A DNA stretch of 64,000 nucleotides from Paguma larvata (lineage: Eukaryota > Chordata > Mammalia > Carnivora > Viverridae). The notes under the pieces were generated by a model. It saw nothing but the letters and a program-made list of their open reading frames with translations, was not told where the DNA came from and ran no database searches. The stretch spans positions 108,479,746-108,543,745 of the forward strand of contig CM057826.1 of assembly GCA_030068075.1 (NCBI GenBank), written 5' to 3'. The position numbers and the translations under genes were made by a program. Position 1 is the stretch's first letter. Each line of letters starts with the position of its first letter. Positions 24,236 to 35,859 of the stretch are shown here, one piece after another.

Positions 24236-25627
24236 ACTTTTGTCATTCTTTTGTTTATTTATTTACTGAAACAAATAAAATTATATTATAAAGGTCTCAG
24301 ACACTTGAAATAAAAGTTTTAAACCTTGAATATCATGATAACCTCGCATCAAAGTTACATTGAAGTCTGATGTCCGGGATACACAGGAGGAAAAATCTTT
24401 CACATAGAACTTGGGGGCCTGCTTTTCTCTCTATTCTTAAGACTGACAATGCAGTTTTCGATGAAATATGTTTATAAGTACTTCTCTCTCAAAGTCTTAT
24501 TTTGAGTGGTATCGGTAGAGAAAGGGAAAGTAAAACAAATCAGAATTATCACAGATCAAGGGACTTGAAGTTTTTTTAAGTTTTGTTTCAAATTATTTGA
24601 CAAAAAGACTTTTCATTTTACATTTAATGTGGGTAGAGAATTGACTAGCAAGGGACTAATTCAATCAAGCTGTTATATTTTATGGGTTCATTTGAATTTC
24701 CCGACTGAATTATAGCTTCTTAATTCAGTTTTTTCCATTTAAATTTTGGTGTTATAAAATACATTTCCATAGAAAAAACCTGGTCTCTTTATGGGGGCAT
24801 TTGGTAGCCTGGAAATAGAAAAATCCATCTTTTTTTTCAGTTCAAAGAATCAGCAGTTTTTGTTCTTACAAAAATGAGAAAGATGGAGAAATTGGGATTC
24901 TGGTATGATTAAAATCCTAGATCTAAAGGCTGAAATAATCGATTCAAAATTTTCAACTGGAGCATAGTTAAGTTTGAAAAGAAATGAGTTTCTACAAATA
25001 TAAGAAGGGTCTTATTTAAAATGGAGTACCAGTGATAATTTGTTTCTATTAAGAACCAAATATATATCCCAGTGTTTTGCCAATGTCAAGAACATTTCAA
25101 GGTTTTCAATGAATATATGTCAAATGGGAAGTTTTAAAATGGACCTAAATTACACCATAAGGAGCTGAAGTCATATATGAAGAATAAGTCTAAGTGAAGG
25201 AACGTAGCTACCACACAGTGGAATGACTTACTCAGACATACTATGGTCTTCGAGCACTTCACTGGAAAGTTAAATATAAGGCTGGAATCTTAACTCTTTC
25301 ACATGGTTTGCTTGCAGTTCTGCCTAAAGACAAAAGATTTCTAGACAACCTACCAAGTCTATTCCTTACTGGGATTTCATAATGTATCCAAATTTGAAGG
25401 TGAATTAGAGTAGGAAAAGTGAAGAAGTTAGACCAGAAGCATATTTTTCTTCCCATAAATAATGCTGTGGTTTATAAACCTACCTCTGTTTCTGAGCTGG
25501 AATGCTTTGGACAAATAGTAAATAGAATGCGTTCAAAATTCAATCTTTAAGAACATCACCATGCTTTTGCTTCAGTGGACAGAGAAAGGACTATAAATCA
25601 TCTGTATTTGAACTTCTTTATTTTTTA
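24236..25627. other. Unassigned AT-rich DNA
   Basis: This 1.4-kb stretch is free of recognisable repeats and long open frames. Confidence 0.4.
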
Positions 25628-25685
25628 AGTGTTTATTTTTTTTAAATAATTTATTTTCAAATTGGTTTCCATATGATATCCCTCA
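25628..25685 (-). mobile_element. L1 3' terminal stub
   Basis: TTTAAATAATTTATTTTC then AAATTGGTTTCCATATGATA is the same antisense L1 3' terminus as at 3.9 kb, cut after about 55 bases. It is a very short 5'-truncated copy. Confidence 0.85.
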
Positions 25686-26864
25686 GCTAGCTCTCAGATG
25701 CCTTTATTGTCTACTATGCTTCTCAAAATAACCCTTCAGAGTTCAGAAATACAAGTAATTTACCCTAGAACATGTAGGTATTAATTTGCAGGATCTGGAT
25801 TTATATCCAAATATGCCCGGTTTAAGTTTTATCTTTAGGACCTCTTTGTTCATGAGGCTATCTTCATATGACAAAAAAGTCAGAGGACAGTTTACACTCA
25901 CCACCTCCTGCTCCTTCCATGTAAGAGAAACCTATATTCCCATGATTCCCTGGGTCCATGGGCGGTAGAGACTGTGAACCAGAAATCTGATCTCAATGAC
26001 CAATATGGCAAAGGTCTGTACATTACGGGCATGAAGAATCATGGAGGCTTCCTCCCTCAAGCAAAGTGTGGTTCTCAACTACAATACAGGCCAAAGAAGA
26101 GGCCATCACCTCCTAACCTGACCGTTTCCCTCCCCAGAAAGTTTGCCAACTTCCAGGCCTGATAGAGAACCCATGTTTCCACTGAGTCCATTAACAGAAT
26201 GGCCTTGCAACTGTGTTTGCTGAGTCTGCTTGTATTTTCTACCTAATATTCCAACTCTGTACTCATATGCCCAGGGGTCTTGGAAATACGAGGTTTCCTA
26301 ACGTCTAATAATTATATGCAATATTTACTGCAATCTATTCCTATTACACCAAGTCCCATTAAAATCAAAATGCTGATTCTTTTCCCAGAGCACTCAACCA
26401 TATGCTAAAAACTAACTCCTGTTTAGGCAAAATAGGCAAAAGGATGTGGGTTTTTTTTAAAGACCCTTTCCCTCAACTTACATAAAGCCTTTCCGATGTA
26501 AAAACTCTTTGAAGATTTCATTACTACGTGTTAGTTATGAGTGCCTCTCCTGTTACGTGTGGTTTGAGCCAAGGCTAATGATGCTGAGTTACCAAAGAAA
26601 AATCCTTTTTAGTAGAGTACATTATCTTTCCAACTGCAGTTGGAAAACACATTTGAACATTTGCCTTTGAGATTTTCCTGCCTGATTTCACAGGGTGAAA
26701 CTCCACACTGACTCCTTGATCAGTTTCTGTCTCCAAAGTCATTTCTATTCAATTTAAAACATACTTGCCATTCTCCTCCTTCTGTCCATTTGCATGAGAG
26801 AGATTGATGAAGAAAATGTGAAAAGCAAATTATTGTCTAATAACGTCTTCTGTGATGATTTCTG
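25686..26864. other. Unassigned non-coding DNA
   Basis: No gene or repeat was recognised. Confidence 0.35.
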
Positions 26865-27005
26865 GATTACAAAGCATTTTCATAAACACCATCTAATTTT
26901 GTGTTATCTTTGCAAAAACTTAGTGAGGTAAATATTATAGTGATTTTTCCTGATAAGGAAACTGTGGCTCAAAAACTTCTAGCCCAAGATCACGCACCAC
27001 TATAA
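26865..27005 (-). repeat. MIR SINE fragment
   Basis: Reverse MIR order: ATTACAAAGCATTTTCATAAAC, GTGAGGTAAATATTATAGTG, GATAAGGAAACTGTGGCTC, AGCCCAAGATCACGCACC. Confidence 0.75.
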
Positions 27006-27049
27006 AGAGTCCACATGAGATATTGATAGAAACTTCCAGTTGGTCCCTA

Positions 27050-27470
27050 ATATATTTTCTTTCTTCGGTTTTTGGCTTGGGCACACAGCCATCCACAGGG
27101 GGAAAACCTATGTTTCCCAGATTTCCTTGTAACTAAGTGGGACCATACCATTAAGTTTTGTCTAAAGGTATTTAAGGGAAAAAAAGGCATATGAAGCTTC
27201 CAGGAAGGGCCTGTGAGTGGTACTGTGCAGTCTTTCACACTTGTCTTCTTTGTACTTGCTAGGATGCAGACATGATAGCAGGAATGGGAGCAACCCCCTT
27301 GGACCATGAGGTAAGCTTGGCTATGGAGGTCCTATGTGGCAAAGCCACAAGCTACAAGGAACCTGGGTATCTGCCACCTTTGTGGGACAAAGGACCCTTC
27401 CTAGACACCCTACATCCTGACATAACATGAAAAAGAAAGCAAGATGAAAGAGCAAACTCCTACCTTATTT
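27050..27470 (+). mobile_element. Old LTR-like repeat (probable MLT1-class)
   Basis: Words such as TTGTAACTAAGTGGGACCAT, CTTCCAGGAAGGGCCTGTG and GTGGCAAAGCCACAAG match the order of one old MaLR LTR subfamily. The right end is not resolved. Confidence 0.4.
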
Positions 27471-29433
27471 AAACTATAGTTATTTTGATTTTATAACTAC
27501 CCACAACTGAACCTAACTTTAACTGAGAACTAAGTCTTAACTGATAGGCAGCTTGACTTCTTCCCTACAATATGATGGAGATAAAAAACAAGAAAGAAAT
27601 GATCTGATGAGACTGGATGGCTTCTTTGCAAACAACCCGTTGAGATAGCTCACACTGCCCTGCTGGTATCTGGTGCTTCCTGGCCTATGGCATTCTGAGT
27701 AGACTGGGGCCCAGACTGGCCAGGGTCATCACTTGAGTCTAAATGTTTAATTGAGTGTGAGAAGAAGGTGCTCTGGTAGGCTTCAGTATCGATGCAGGAA
27801 CTCTTTATTTAACTCCCAAAATGCTGTTTCTTATAAAAGCCAGTGTTGAGGAAGGACGAAGAAATAACCATATAATTTGTCCTGTATTTGTCCCTTTGTC
27901 ACAGCCCTTGTACTAAAAACCCAACTCATCATTAATAATTATGAATCAGTTTTACCTTGTATTAAGGCCCTTCCTCTCTCTGAAATCTCCATCCCTCTGT
28001 CAGCTCCCCACCCACACACCAAATATCAGTAAGCCACAATACTTCTCACACCATTTGTCCTTCTGGTCCGTCTTAAATTTAGTCAAAGTTAGCTTTCTTT
28101 CTAGCCGGTTTTCCTGTGGTCATTTCTCACAACTTCTAACTCTCCCTCTGCTCTCTCAGGAAAACCTAGGCTCTTTGACAACTACTTGGATCTCCTCCCA
28201 CTCATTTGCATTCCGATTTATCTCAACACTCCCCTCTGTCCCAGGAGAATGCTTCTCTGGACTGCTAAGAACATGCTGAGCTCTGAGAATCTTTTCTGAA
28301 TCAAAATTCACTTATTTACTGAAAGCTTTCCATCATTGCACAAATCTTCCTGGTCATGTCTACCTACCCCCCAAAATCTCAGGAAAATAAACCTATGAAG
28401 AAAGAAGTTTCAAAATGGTCAAATGGCCAGGTTTTCCGCATAGGTTGGTTTTTAAAATTAAAAAAAAAAACCCTTCTGCCAGTATTTTTTATTACCTGCT
28501 ATCATCTTAAAATAGTTTTTCACAAGCAAACACCAAACTATAAAGAAAAAAACAAAAAACAAAACTAGATCCAAAGGGCTCTCGGTGGTAAACCAACAGT
28601 GCTGTTGGGACACAGTTTAGTCCTTTGCACTGTGGTTTAAAAAAAGACAGCTCGTGTGGGTTTTCACAGCTCCCCTAAAGATGCAAGACTGTGATTTCAA
28701 GATCTCGAAATATCTACAGGGAGAGCTGTATGCACACTGGAGAATACACTGAGAAATCTGGGCTAGGAAGACAATTTTGATTTCCTAAGAAGAATGGGCA
28801 GCTAGGAGCCAGTAGTTTTCTTTCTAAGAAAAAAAAACTGTTCTACTATTTTAGTAAGACAAAAAAAATGTTTTTAAATAAAACCAAACGTGAAACACTG
28901 TAGATACAATCAAGAATCAGTTAAAATTTAAAATGTCTATCAGATATCCTATATATTTTATTTTTATAGATTTATGTTTATTGATTTTTCTAAATCATAT
29001 TATCCTAAAAGTTTAGGGGCTTTAGCTAATGAAAATAAGTTTTAAATTCTACATAAGATAAAAGGCTGGAATTCCTTTATGGTTAAGTATCCCACTGCCA
29101 AGTGCCTCGAAGTTTGGACCTTGGGAATCATGACTCACCACCACCCCTTGCTGCTGCTATTGATAATTACAAGTGCAGCTACTGAAAGGAAAAGTTGAAC
29201 TCCTGAGGCCCTGAGGTTGCCATGAGCTCCACTGCTTTGGGGCAGTATCTATTGTTAACTGTTTTATTTGCTCTGCTTGAAAACACGTAGATAGATAGAG
29301 GTTTAAATGTTGAAAAGTAGGAGAGAGAGAAAGACTAACAAAGGAGAGAAGAGAAAAACTTCAAAAAAAAAAAAAGATTCTCTACTTTCATGTTCTTTCT
29401 AACTGCAAGTTTTCACTAATATCTGTACTTTTG
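27471..29433. other. Unassigned non-coding DNA
   Basis: The 112-codon frame at 27941-28279 lacks a recognisable domain. The sequence turns AT-rich toward 29 kb. No repeat was recognised. Confidence 0.35.
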
Positions 29434-29445
29434 TCTTCTTGATTT

Positions 29446-29610
29446 TTTTTAATGTTTATTTGTTTAGAGAGAGAAGGAGAGAGAGTAGGGGAGAGGCAGA
29501 AAAAGAGAGAAAGAAACAATAGAGGCAGAGCTCTATTTCATGAACCATGAGATGACCTGAGCCAAAATCAAGAGCCGGCTGTTTAACCAACTGAGTCACC
29601 CAGGTGCCCC
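29446..29610 (-). mobile_element. CanSINE (SINEC_Fc type)
   Basis: On the plus strand it reads TTTTAATGTTTATTTG, a GA-rich block, GAGATGACCTGAGCC and GAGTCACCCAGGTGCCCC. A perfect 12-bp target duplication TCTTCTTGATTT lies at 29434-29445 and 29613-29624. Confidence 0.96.
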
Positions 29611-29829
29611 TATCTTCTTGATTTCTATGCAGTATGTCCAAATTTGTTCACTTGGCCAGAGACAAGATTTCACTAATCACCAAAGAGAAATAAAATATTG
29701 CTGAGTTCAGTGAGGTGCAGACCAGATTTCCATCATCACTGAACTTAGCAAGAACAGTCTAGACCATGTAACCACAAATCATCAGAAACCAATCAAAGAA
29801 ACTCCTGGAAAGAATGACTCCTTCCTCTG

Positions 29830-30265
29830 GCTCCATCACACCCCAGGTTTCAACACCCTTACTCGCTCCTTTCTAATCAGTTTTATTTCAGTTCCTCAAT
29901 TGATCCAAGATTTCTCCCACGTCCAGGTCTTTGAAGATGCCATTGTTTCTGCCTGGAATATTCTCCTGCTGTTCGCTTGGCTCACTCCTCTCTCAGCTCT
30001 CACATCAGCATCACTTCTTTCAGGAGGCCCTCTCAGGTCCCTCTCACAGACTAGTGTAGGAGCCCCATCGCCTTGTGCAAGCCCCGGCAGAGCACTACTC
30101 CATTAGTAACGCATCATTTCAGGTGTACAGTCTCTGCTAGACTTTGTGTTTCATAGAAGAAGGGGCCATCTCTATTGTACCTACCACCATACCCCTGGAA
30201 TATAGTACAATTCCCAGTATCCAGTGATGCTCAGTAAGCATTTACTGAATAAGTCGACAAATTGA
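29830..30265 (+). repeat. L2 LINE 3' end
   Basis: TTTCTGCCTGGAATATTCTCC, TTCAGGAGGCCCTCTCAGG, GAAGGGGCCATCTC, CTCAGTAAGCATTTACTGAAT are the L2 3' landmarks in order. The 68-codon frame here belongs to the repeat. Confidence 0.85.
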
Positions 30266-30811
30266 CAAAACAGACATCTAAGGGATAATCTGATTTAATA
30301 CCACATTAATACATGGCAATCCACCATAGTCTGTTAAAGTCAAGTCTCAGCTAATGACAACAGGCACAAAAGCAGTCAAACAGACACAAATCCAAATGCA
30401 AGGAAACTCTTAAGTCCTGGACTTCAAAAACCAAACATCTATTCCCAAAGTTATGCCTTAAAGCAACCATGATATGAAGGTATTAAAAAGGTAGGGGGAG
30501 GAGAGGCAGTGGGGGCAAGAAATGATCATCCATAACTCAATTTAAGGAAAGCCCAAGAAGCTGTGTGTGAAGCATTTTGGTTTGTACTTGGTACAGATCC
30601 AAAATGCTGTGTTGGGCGTTGGTGTGCTGAAATGAGGATGACAGACTGAAAACAGAAAATGTGCATAAATCCCAAATCAGAAATAAAGGCAAGCGAGTCG
30701 AGCCTTTGGAAAAGCAGTTTGCAGATGGAACTCAACAAGAGTATGTGTGTTCAAATGCGACCCTGAGACGGGAACACAGTAAAGTCCAAAGTAAGAGCCA
30801 CAGCTGACATT
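30266..30811. other. Unassigned non-coding DNA
   Basis: Nothing was recognised. Confidence 0.35.
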
Positions 30812-31060
30812 ATTGAGCCATCACCATATGCCTTGCAATGTGATCAGCATTCTGCAAGCAGTGCCTCGTTTAGTCCTTAGAACCATCTTATAAGGTAGGC
30901 ACCACTACATTCTCATTTTATAAATGAAGTAACCAAGGGTTTAAATGGTTAAATAATTTCTCCAGGCTATACAGTTAATCAGTGTGAAACCTCTGTTCAA
31001 AATAATTTGGGGGGGACCCAAATTCTTCTAGTCACTATACTACAAACTGCCCATATCAAA
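30812..31060 (-). repeat. MIR SINE
   Basis: Reverse MIR order: TTATTGAGCCATCACCATATGC, CTTATAAGGTAGGCACCACTAC, TCTCATTTTATAAATGAAG, GTCACTATACTACAAACTGCC. Confidence 0.85.
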
Positions 31061-31230
31061 CATCTCTGCACTCCTTTTCAGCTATATCCACATCTTCTGT
31101 CCCTTCAGTGACATTTCTAACCCCCTGCACCATTCTCCCAAGCGTCTGGTAAAATTATCAGAAGACTTACGTTCAAGCCCTTCTCTCCTGAGTCACCATA
31201 GACAGTTTTAAAAAGAAATGCAGAAAAGGA

Positions 31231-31446
31231 GGGGCGTCTGAGTGGACTCAGTTGGTTAAGTGTCCGACTCTTGATTTCAGCTCAGGTCACGATCTCATGG
31301 TTCTCGAGATCAAGCCCCACGTCGGGCTCTGTGCTGACAGCATGGAGACTGCTTGGGAATTTCTCTCTCTCCCTCTCTTTCTGCTCCTTCCCTGCTTGTG
31401 CTCCCTCTCTCTCCCTCTCTCAGAATAAATAAATAAATATTTTTTT
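31231..31446 (+). mobile_element. CanSINE (SINEC_Fc type)
   Basis: The head GGGGCGTCTGAGTGG, GCTCAGGTCACGATCTCATGG, CCCCACGTCGGGCTCTGTG, a CT-rich tract and an AATAAATAAATA tail are present. Short flanks AATGCAGA (about 31217 and 31448) may be the target duplication. Confidence 0.96.
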
Positions 31447-32239
31447 AATGCAGAGCAAGTCTCCTAAAAAGAGGAACCAGGCTTGGCATGTTGCAGCCTT
31501 CGATCAAGGCTCAGAATGATGATATGATAGAGAAGCTCCACTTACAGATGTGTTTTAATTCTGCATATATGTCGTTGTGCATGTGTGTGCTTCTGTAGGT
31601 GTATGTGTCCATAGGTGAGCCTGAATGCTCAGGATACTGTCTCGAAGCGTTTACACCAAACTGTAACAGTGAGGATTAATAGGGAGTGGAATTAAAAGCA
31701 GGGGTAAAGGGGAAAGATTCCCTTTTAGGCTGAATACTCTATAATGCTCACAGACTTTATAAGAAGCCAGTTAGGTCATACAAGTCATCCGGCCCATTTT
31801 CTGCTTGGAAGGAGAAGCATCTGGTGGTAACTATGACAGGAAGCTCTCTTCACACCCATCTCAGACACTCTCCCAGACTCCTGATTCCTTCCTAGTGAAT
31901 GCTGCCTTGCTTATTTCTGCTGGAACTCACTCCATTTTCCACTCATTTTGTTTTTTTTCTTCGATAGGCTAACACCTCTTTGATAAGACCCACTAAGACC
32001 ATATTTAATTTGATCACAATAACACAAGAGCTCCCAGAACACTTAAGGGCACTCTGTTTCTTTGACCACAAACACTTACCTCACACTAGGCCCTGGCACG
32101 TTCTTCCTTCAGATTCGTAGCCTATACCTTTCCTGTCAATTCATACCTGTAGGTGAAACCTTGAAATAATCTTTAACACATCCATCTCCTACATTTCCCA
32201 AATCATCAGATTCTGGTTTTGCGCACATAGTTGTTTTTT
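31447..32239. other. Unassigned non-coding DNA
   Basis: No gene or certain repeat was recognised. Confidence 0.35.
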
Positions 32240-32790
32240 TCCCAAAAATACGCAATTAACGTATGAATATGCTCGGTATAGAAAAGTAGAACTGCAAAGA
32301 CGTGCATCAGGTAAAAAGTGAGTCATCCTTGACTCTTCCTCTAAATGTAAAATTTATCATTGGAATTCTTTGTGTGTATCCTTCCAAACATTTTCCAATG
32401 CATTTACAACCTAACCACACATTATTGTTCTTTTACTTGCTCTTTTCATTCCTTCGTTCCTATTATATTTCCTGTCTTTTCATGTCAGCATTTTGGGGTC
32501 TGCCTATAGCATAATTAATGTAACACTAAAAAGTAGTAAAGTAAACTAAATGAATACAACACTATGTACTAACGGGACATTCAGGACGTTTCTGCTTTTA
32601 AACTATTATAGACAATGCTGGGATGAATACCCTAGCACGTGTTTCTTCATGCCCATTACGTATTTCTATGGAACAGTTCTTAGGAAATTCCTGCTAATGT
32701 CAATTTTGATAAATATTACCAAATTGCCATCAAAAAATGTGCCATTTTTGTTTGATTCTCTTGTTCGATGGTATTTTCTTATATCTAATA
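32240..32790 (-). repeat. Old L1M-type fragment
   Basis: AAACTATTATAGACAATGCTGG, GGAACAGTTCTTAGGAAATTCC, TTTTGATAAATATTACC and AAATTGCCATCAAAAAATG are diverged forms of the antisense L1 3' UTR seen in old mammalian L1M families. Confidence 0.6.
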
Positions 32791-32891
32791 GGACATGAAA
32801 GTCTCCCTATCTCTCACAGATTATTCTTATTTTACTTTAATGCACTTCTCATTCAGGACAACTTTACAATCAGGTTTTCAACTTTCATTGA

Positions 32892-32900
32892 TGTGTGTGG

Positions 32901-32938
<38 letters not shown>

Positions 32939-32940
32939 CA
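32892..32940 (+). repeat. Compound (TG)n(GA)n microsatellite
   Basis: A run of TG units passes directly into about ten GA units. Confidence 0.97.
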
Positions 32941-33229
32941 AGAAAGGAACAAAGATGAGGAGTGTGGGTTCCTCAGGTTTCCACCAATTCTATTTCCCAC
33001 TCTGCAGCAGAAGCTGCCACGCCCAGGAAAAGCAAGCCTCCAAGGCCCACAGTGAGGCAAGGGTGGGGGAATCTGGCAAAGGCCTCTCTTGGTCCCACGT
33101 GACCCATCAGCCTCCTGCTTCAGGCAACATCAGCCTTAAGGGTCTCAGTTTGCTGGACAATCAGAAAGACTCATAGCTCATCTCAGAGAGGGTGTGAGGC
33201 ACAGGAGGGCCAGATCAAGCAGCCACACA

Positions 33230-33470
33230 GCAAAATAAAAGAAAGAGGCTTTGGGGTCAGATAGGCTGGGCTGCAACCTGGCCTGTTCTCCATGTCTAAC
33301 AATGTGAGCCCAGGTGAGTCACGGGACCACTATGAACCGCAGGCTCCTCACTGGTAGGTAATATGGAGATAGCTACCACTTGCTGTAAAGACTGTGAGGT
33401 AAGGACTATCAATCACTCTTGTGAAGGGTCTACCACACTGCCTGAAGCAGGTAAGCATACAATAGGCTAG
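33230..33470 (+). repeat. MIR SINE
   Basis: GGCTTTGGGGTCAGATAGGC, GTGAGCCCAGGTGAGTCACG, CTGTAAAGACTGTGAGG and ACCACACTGCCTGAAGCAGG follow the forward MIR order. Confidence 0.85.
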
Positions 33471-33749
33471 AAAAAAGAGGGATTATTTCCACTTATTTTC
33501 GATCACTCTTCCTATGGTTTTTCCTTTCTCCTTTCCTCACCACTACCCATCCCCACAGTTCCACCATGACAACAAAGTTTGACCTGCTATCAGTCACCAC
33601 TTGGTATGAATATGCTAGAGCCATAGTTTGTCTTAAGCATTAGTCAGGGAGTCTGAGTTCTCATTTACTTCTCCCTACCCTGTACAGCAGCAGGGTCTAA
33701 ACCCCTGAACTTATTTCCTATGAGGCAGTTTTCCTCATCTTCCTCCTCT

Positions 33750-33880
33750 GTTAATTCATTCAACAAATAATTAGAGAGCACTTGCTCTGTGCCATGTACA
33801 TGCTAGACTTGGGGGACACAGCGGAGGCCCCACAGACAGCCCATGCCCTCAGGCACACCTGCCTTCTCTCCTTCATTCTC
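33750..33880 (-). repeat. L2 LINE 3' end
   Basis: ATTCATTCAACAAATAATTAG, GCACTTGCTCTGTGCCATG and GGGGGACACAGCGGAGG are the reverse complement of the L2 3' terminus. Confidence 0.78.
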
Positions 33881-33999
33881 TACACCAGCACTTATATGTA
33901 TGTGGCTGTGATCCAGGATCTATTTTCAATGTTTCCCTCTGCCCTCTAATGCCACTCACTGCCAGCTCCCTCTGCCTCGCCTGCACACCAATCCACCTG

Positions 34000-34400
34000 C
34001 CCTTAAATTTAAACTATAAAACCCTACTAGCAAGAAGATTCAAGGACATAACCCTCAGAATCTTGTTCTTTAAATCATGTCAGCATCAAGGATACAGTAT
34101 TGAGAAACCTTGCTGTTTGAAATCACATCAGGAACTGCAAGGCCAACATAAAAATAAACTAGCTTTAATCAAAGACAGAGCTAATGCTGAGTGTGTTCGT
34201 CTATGAGTCAATCAGTGTCCTTGTCACCACTTCTGTCCAAGTCCATCTGAACTGCCTGTGCTCCCCGAGTAACATATATAAACTCTGTTCAGCACTGCCC
34301 GGAGAGACTGTGTTTCTAAATACAGAGCTCCCTTGCCTGACAAGCTTAATAAATTAAGGTTTGTTTTTCAAAACTGGAGTCTGTTATCTCATCAATAATG
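34000..34400 (+). mobile_element. Possible solo LTR, unclassified
   Basis: A TATA-like ACATATATAAACTC at about 34271 is followed 70 bases later by a poly(A) signal (AATAAA at about 34349) and a GT-rich stretch ending near TCTGTTATCTCATC. That is the U3-R-U5 order of a retroviral LTR. Neither terminal TG/CA nor a target duplication was pinned down. Confidence 0.35.
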
Positions 34401-34734
34401 CTTTATATCCCACTGTTTCTGTGGCCAGGAGTCCCTCAAGCACTGGGACTGGTTCTTCTGGGTTGGATAGCCAAAAACAGATAATAAACTAGATTTGCCA
34501 GTAAAAGACTTTTTAGATGAGGAGTCTGTACCCTCAAGACATAAACGTGATACCACTGTCTCCAGTAAAATGCTGCCTAACAACATTCTGTCAAGTCCTG
34601 TCTCCTGCTGGATAGTAGGCTCCTGAAACCATACCCAGACTGATTCATAACTTTTCAGTCACATATAGTCATGAAAATACATTTATTTCAGTACTTTAAC
34701 AAGTCATCCAATTCATTTTAAAATTTCAGTCTAG

Positions 34735-34873
34735 GGGTGCCTATCTGGCTTCGTTGGTGGAGCAGGTGACTCTTGATCTTGGGGTTATAAGTTAAAGCCC
34801 CACGTTGAGTGTAGACATTGCTTAAAATAAAATCTTTAAAAAGTAAAATAAAATAAATTAATAAAAAATAAAT
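34735..34873 (+). mobile_element. Older CanSINE subtype without CT tract
   Basis: The head GGTGCCTATCTGGCTTCG, CTCTTGATCTTGGGGTTATA and CCCCACGTTGAGTGTAGAC is followed directly by TTAAAATAAAATC and an A-rich tail. This is the ancestral carnivoran form lacking the long CT stretch. A perfect 15-bp target duplication AAAATTTCAGTCTAG lies at 34720-34734 and 34874-34888. Confidence 0.95.
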
Positions 34874-35027
34874 AAAATTTCAGTCTAGTCTTTAGGACAA
34901 AGCTATGAGAGCTTAGAATGGAGGGGTGGGGAAGCAATGATGTGTTCCCATCCCTCAACAACACTCAAGATTATGTCTTCAGGCTCTTTTTCCTACCTTT
35001 GTGGCGAATAAAAAATCTGATATCTGA

Positions 35028-35265
35028 GGGGTGCATGGGTGGCTCAGTTATTTAAGCGTACAACTTTGGCTCAGGTCATGATCTCACAGTTTGTGAGTTT
35101 GAGCCCCATGTTGGGCTCCGTGCTGACAGCTCAGAGCCTGGAGCCTGTTTCCAATTCTGTGTCTCCCGCTCTCTCTGCCCCGCCTTCACTCATGCTCTGT
35201 CTTTCTCTTTCTCTCTCTCTCTCTCTCAACAGTAAATAAACACTTTTAAAAAGAAAAAAAAAAAC
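35028..35265 (+). mobile_element. CanSINE (SINEC_Fc type)
   Basis: GGGGTGCATGGGTGGCTCAG, GCTCAGGTCATGATCTCACAG, a long CT run and TAAATAAACACTTTT are present. The flank AAATCTGATATCTGA reappears in changed form after the tail. Confidence 0.96.
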
Positions 35266-35617
35266 ATCTGAACATTCTGACATCTGAAAAGAAGAATTCA
35301 AGATCTTTGTCCTTTACCACACATAAATGTTTCCAGAGCATTTATATGTTGTTGAGGACAGGGGGAAAGAGAGAAAGATTTTGTATGCATTTCCTATTGT
35401 ACATACCAACTTTAATGTGTACATGGTTTCAGGAAAAACTCATGATTAACTGTAGATGCTACAGAATTAACATTTCTGGATAAAGATAATGCAACTGACA
35501 ACTATTCATCATGGCCCTGTACCATTTATGGGTATTCTCAAATGCCTGCTAGGCATACCCATGACACATCAGATCAATTCTGGAATAAAATCTATATGGT
35601 TCAAAAATGAAGCTGCA

Positions 35618-35741
35618 GGGCACCTGGGTGGCTCAGTCGCTTAAGCATCCAACTCGATTTGTGCTCAGGTCATGATCTCATAATTCATGAGTTTGAGCCC
35701 CACGTCAGGCTCTACTCTGAGAGTGCAGAGCCCGCTTGGGA

Positions 35742-35792
<51 letters not shown>

Positions 35793-35844
35793 CCCCTCCT
35801 CACACTCTCTGTCTCAAAATAAATAAATAAACTTTAAAAAAAGA
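35618..35844 (+). mobile_element. CanSINE with long CT microsatellite
   Basis: A full SINE whose CT-rich part is expanded to about 22 uninterrupted CT units (about 35745-35786). The target duplication AAAAATGAAGCTG (35603) and AAAAATGAAACTG (35846) differs at one site. Confidence 0.97.
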
Positions 35845-35859
35845 AAAAAATGAAACTGT

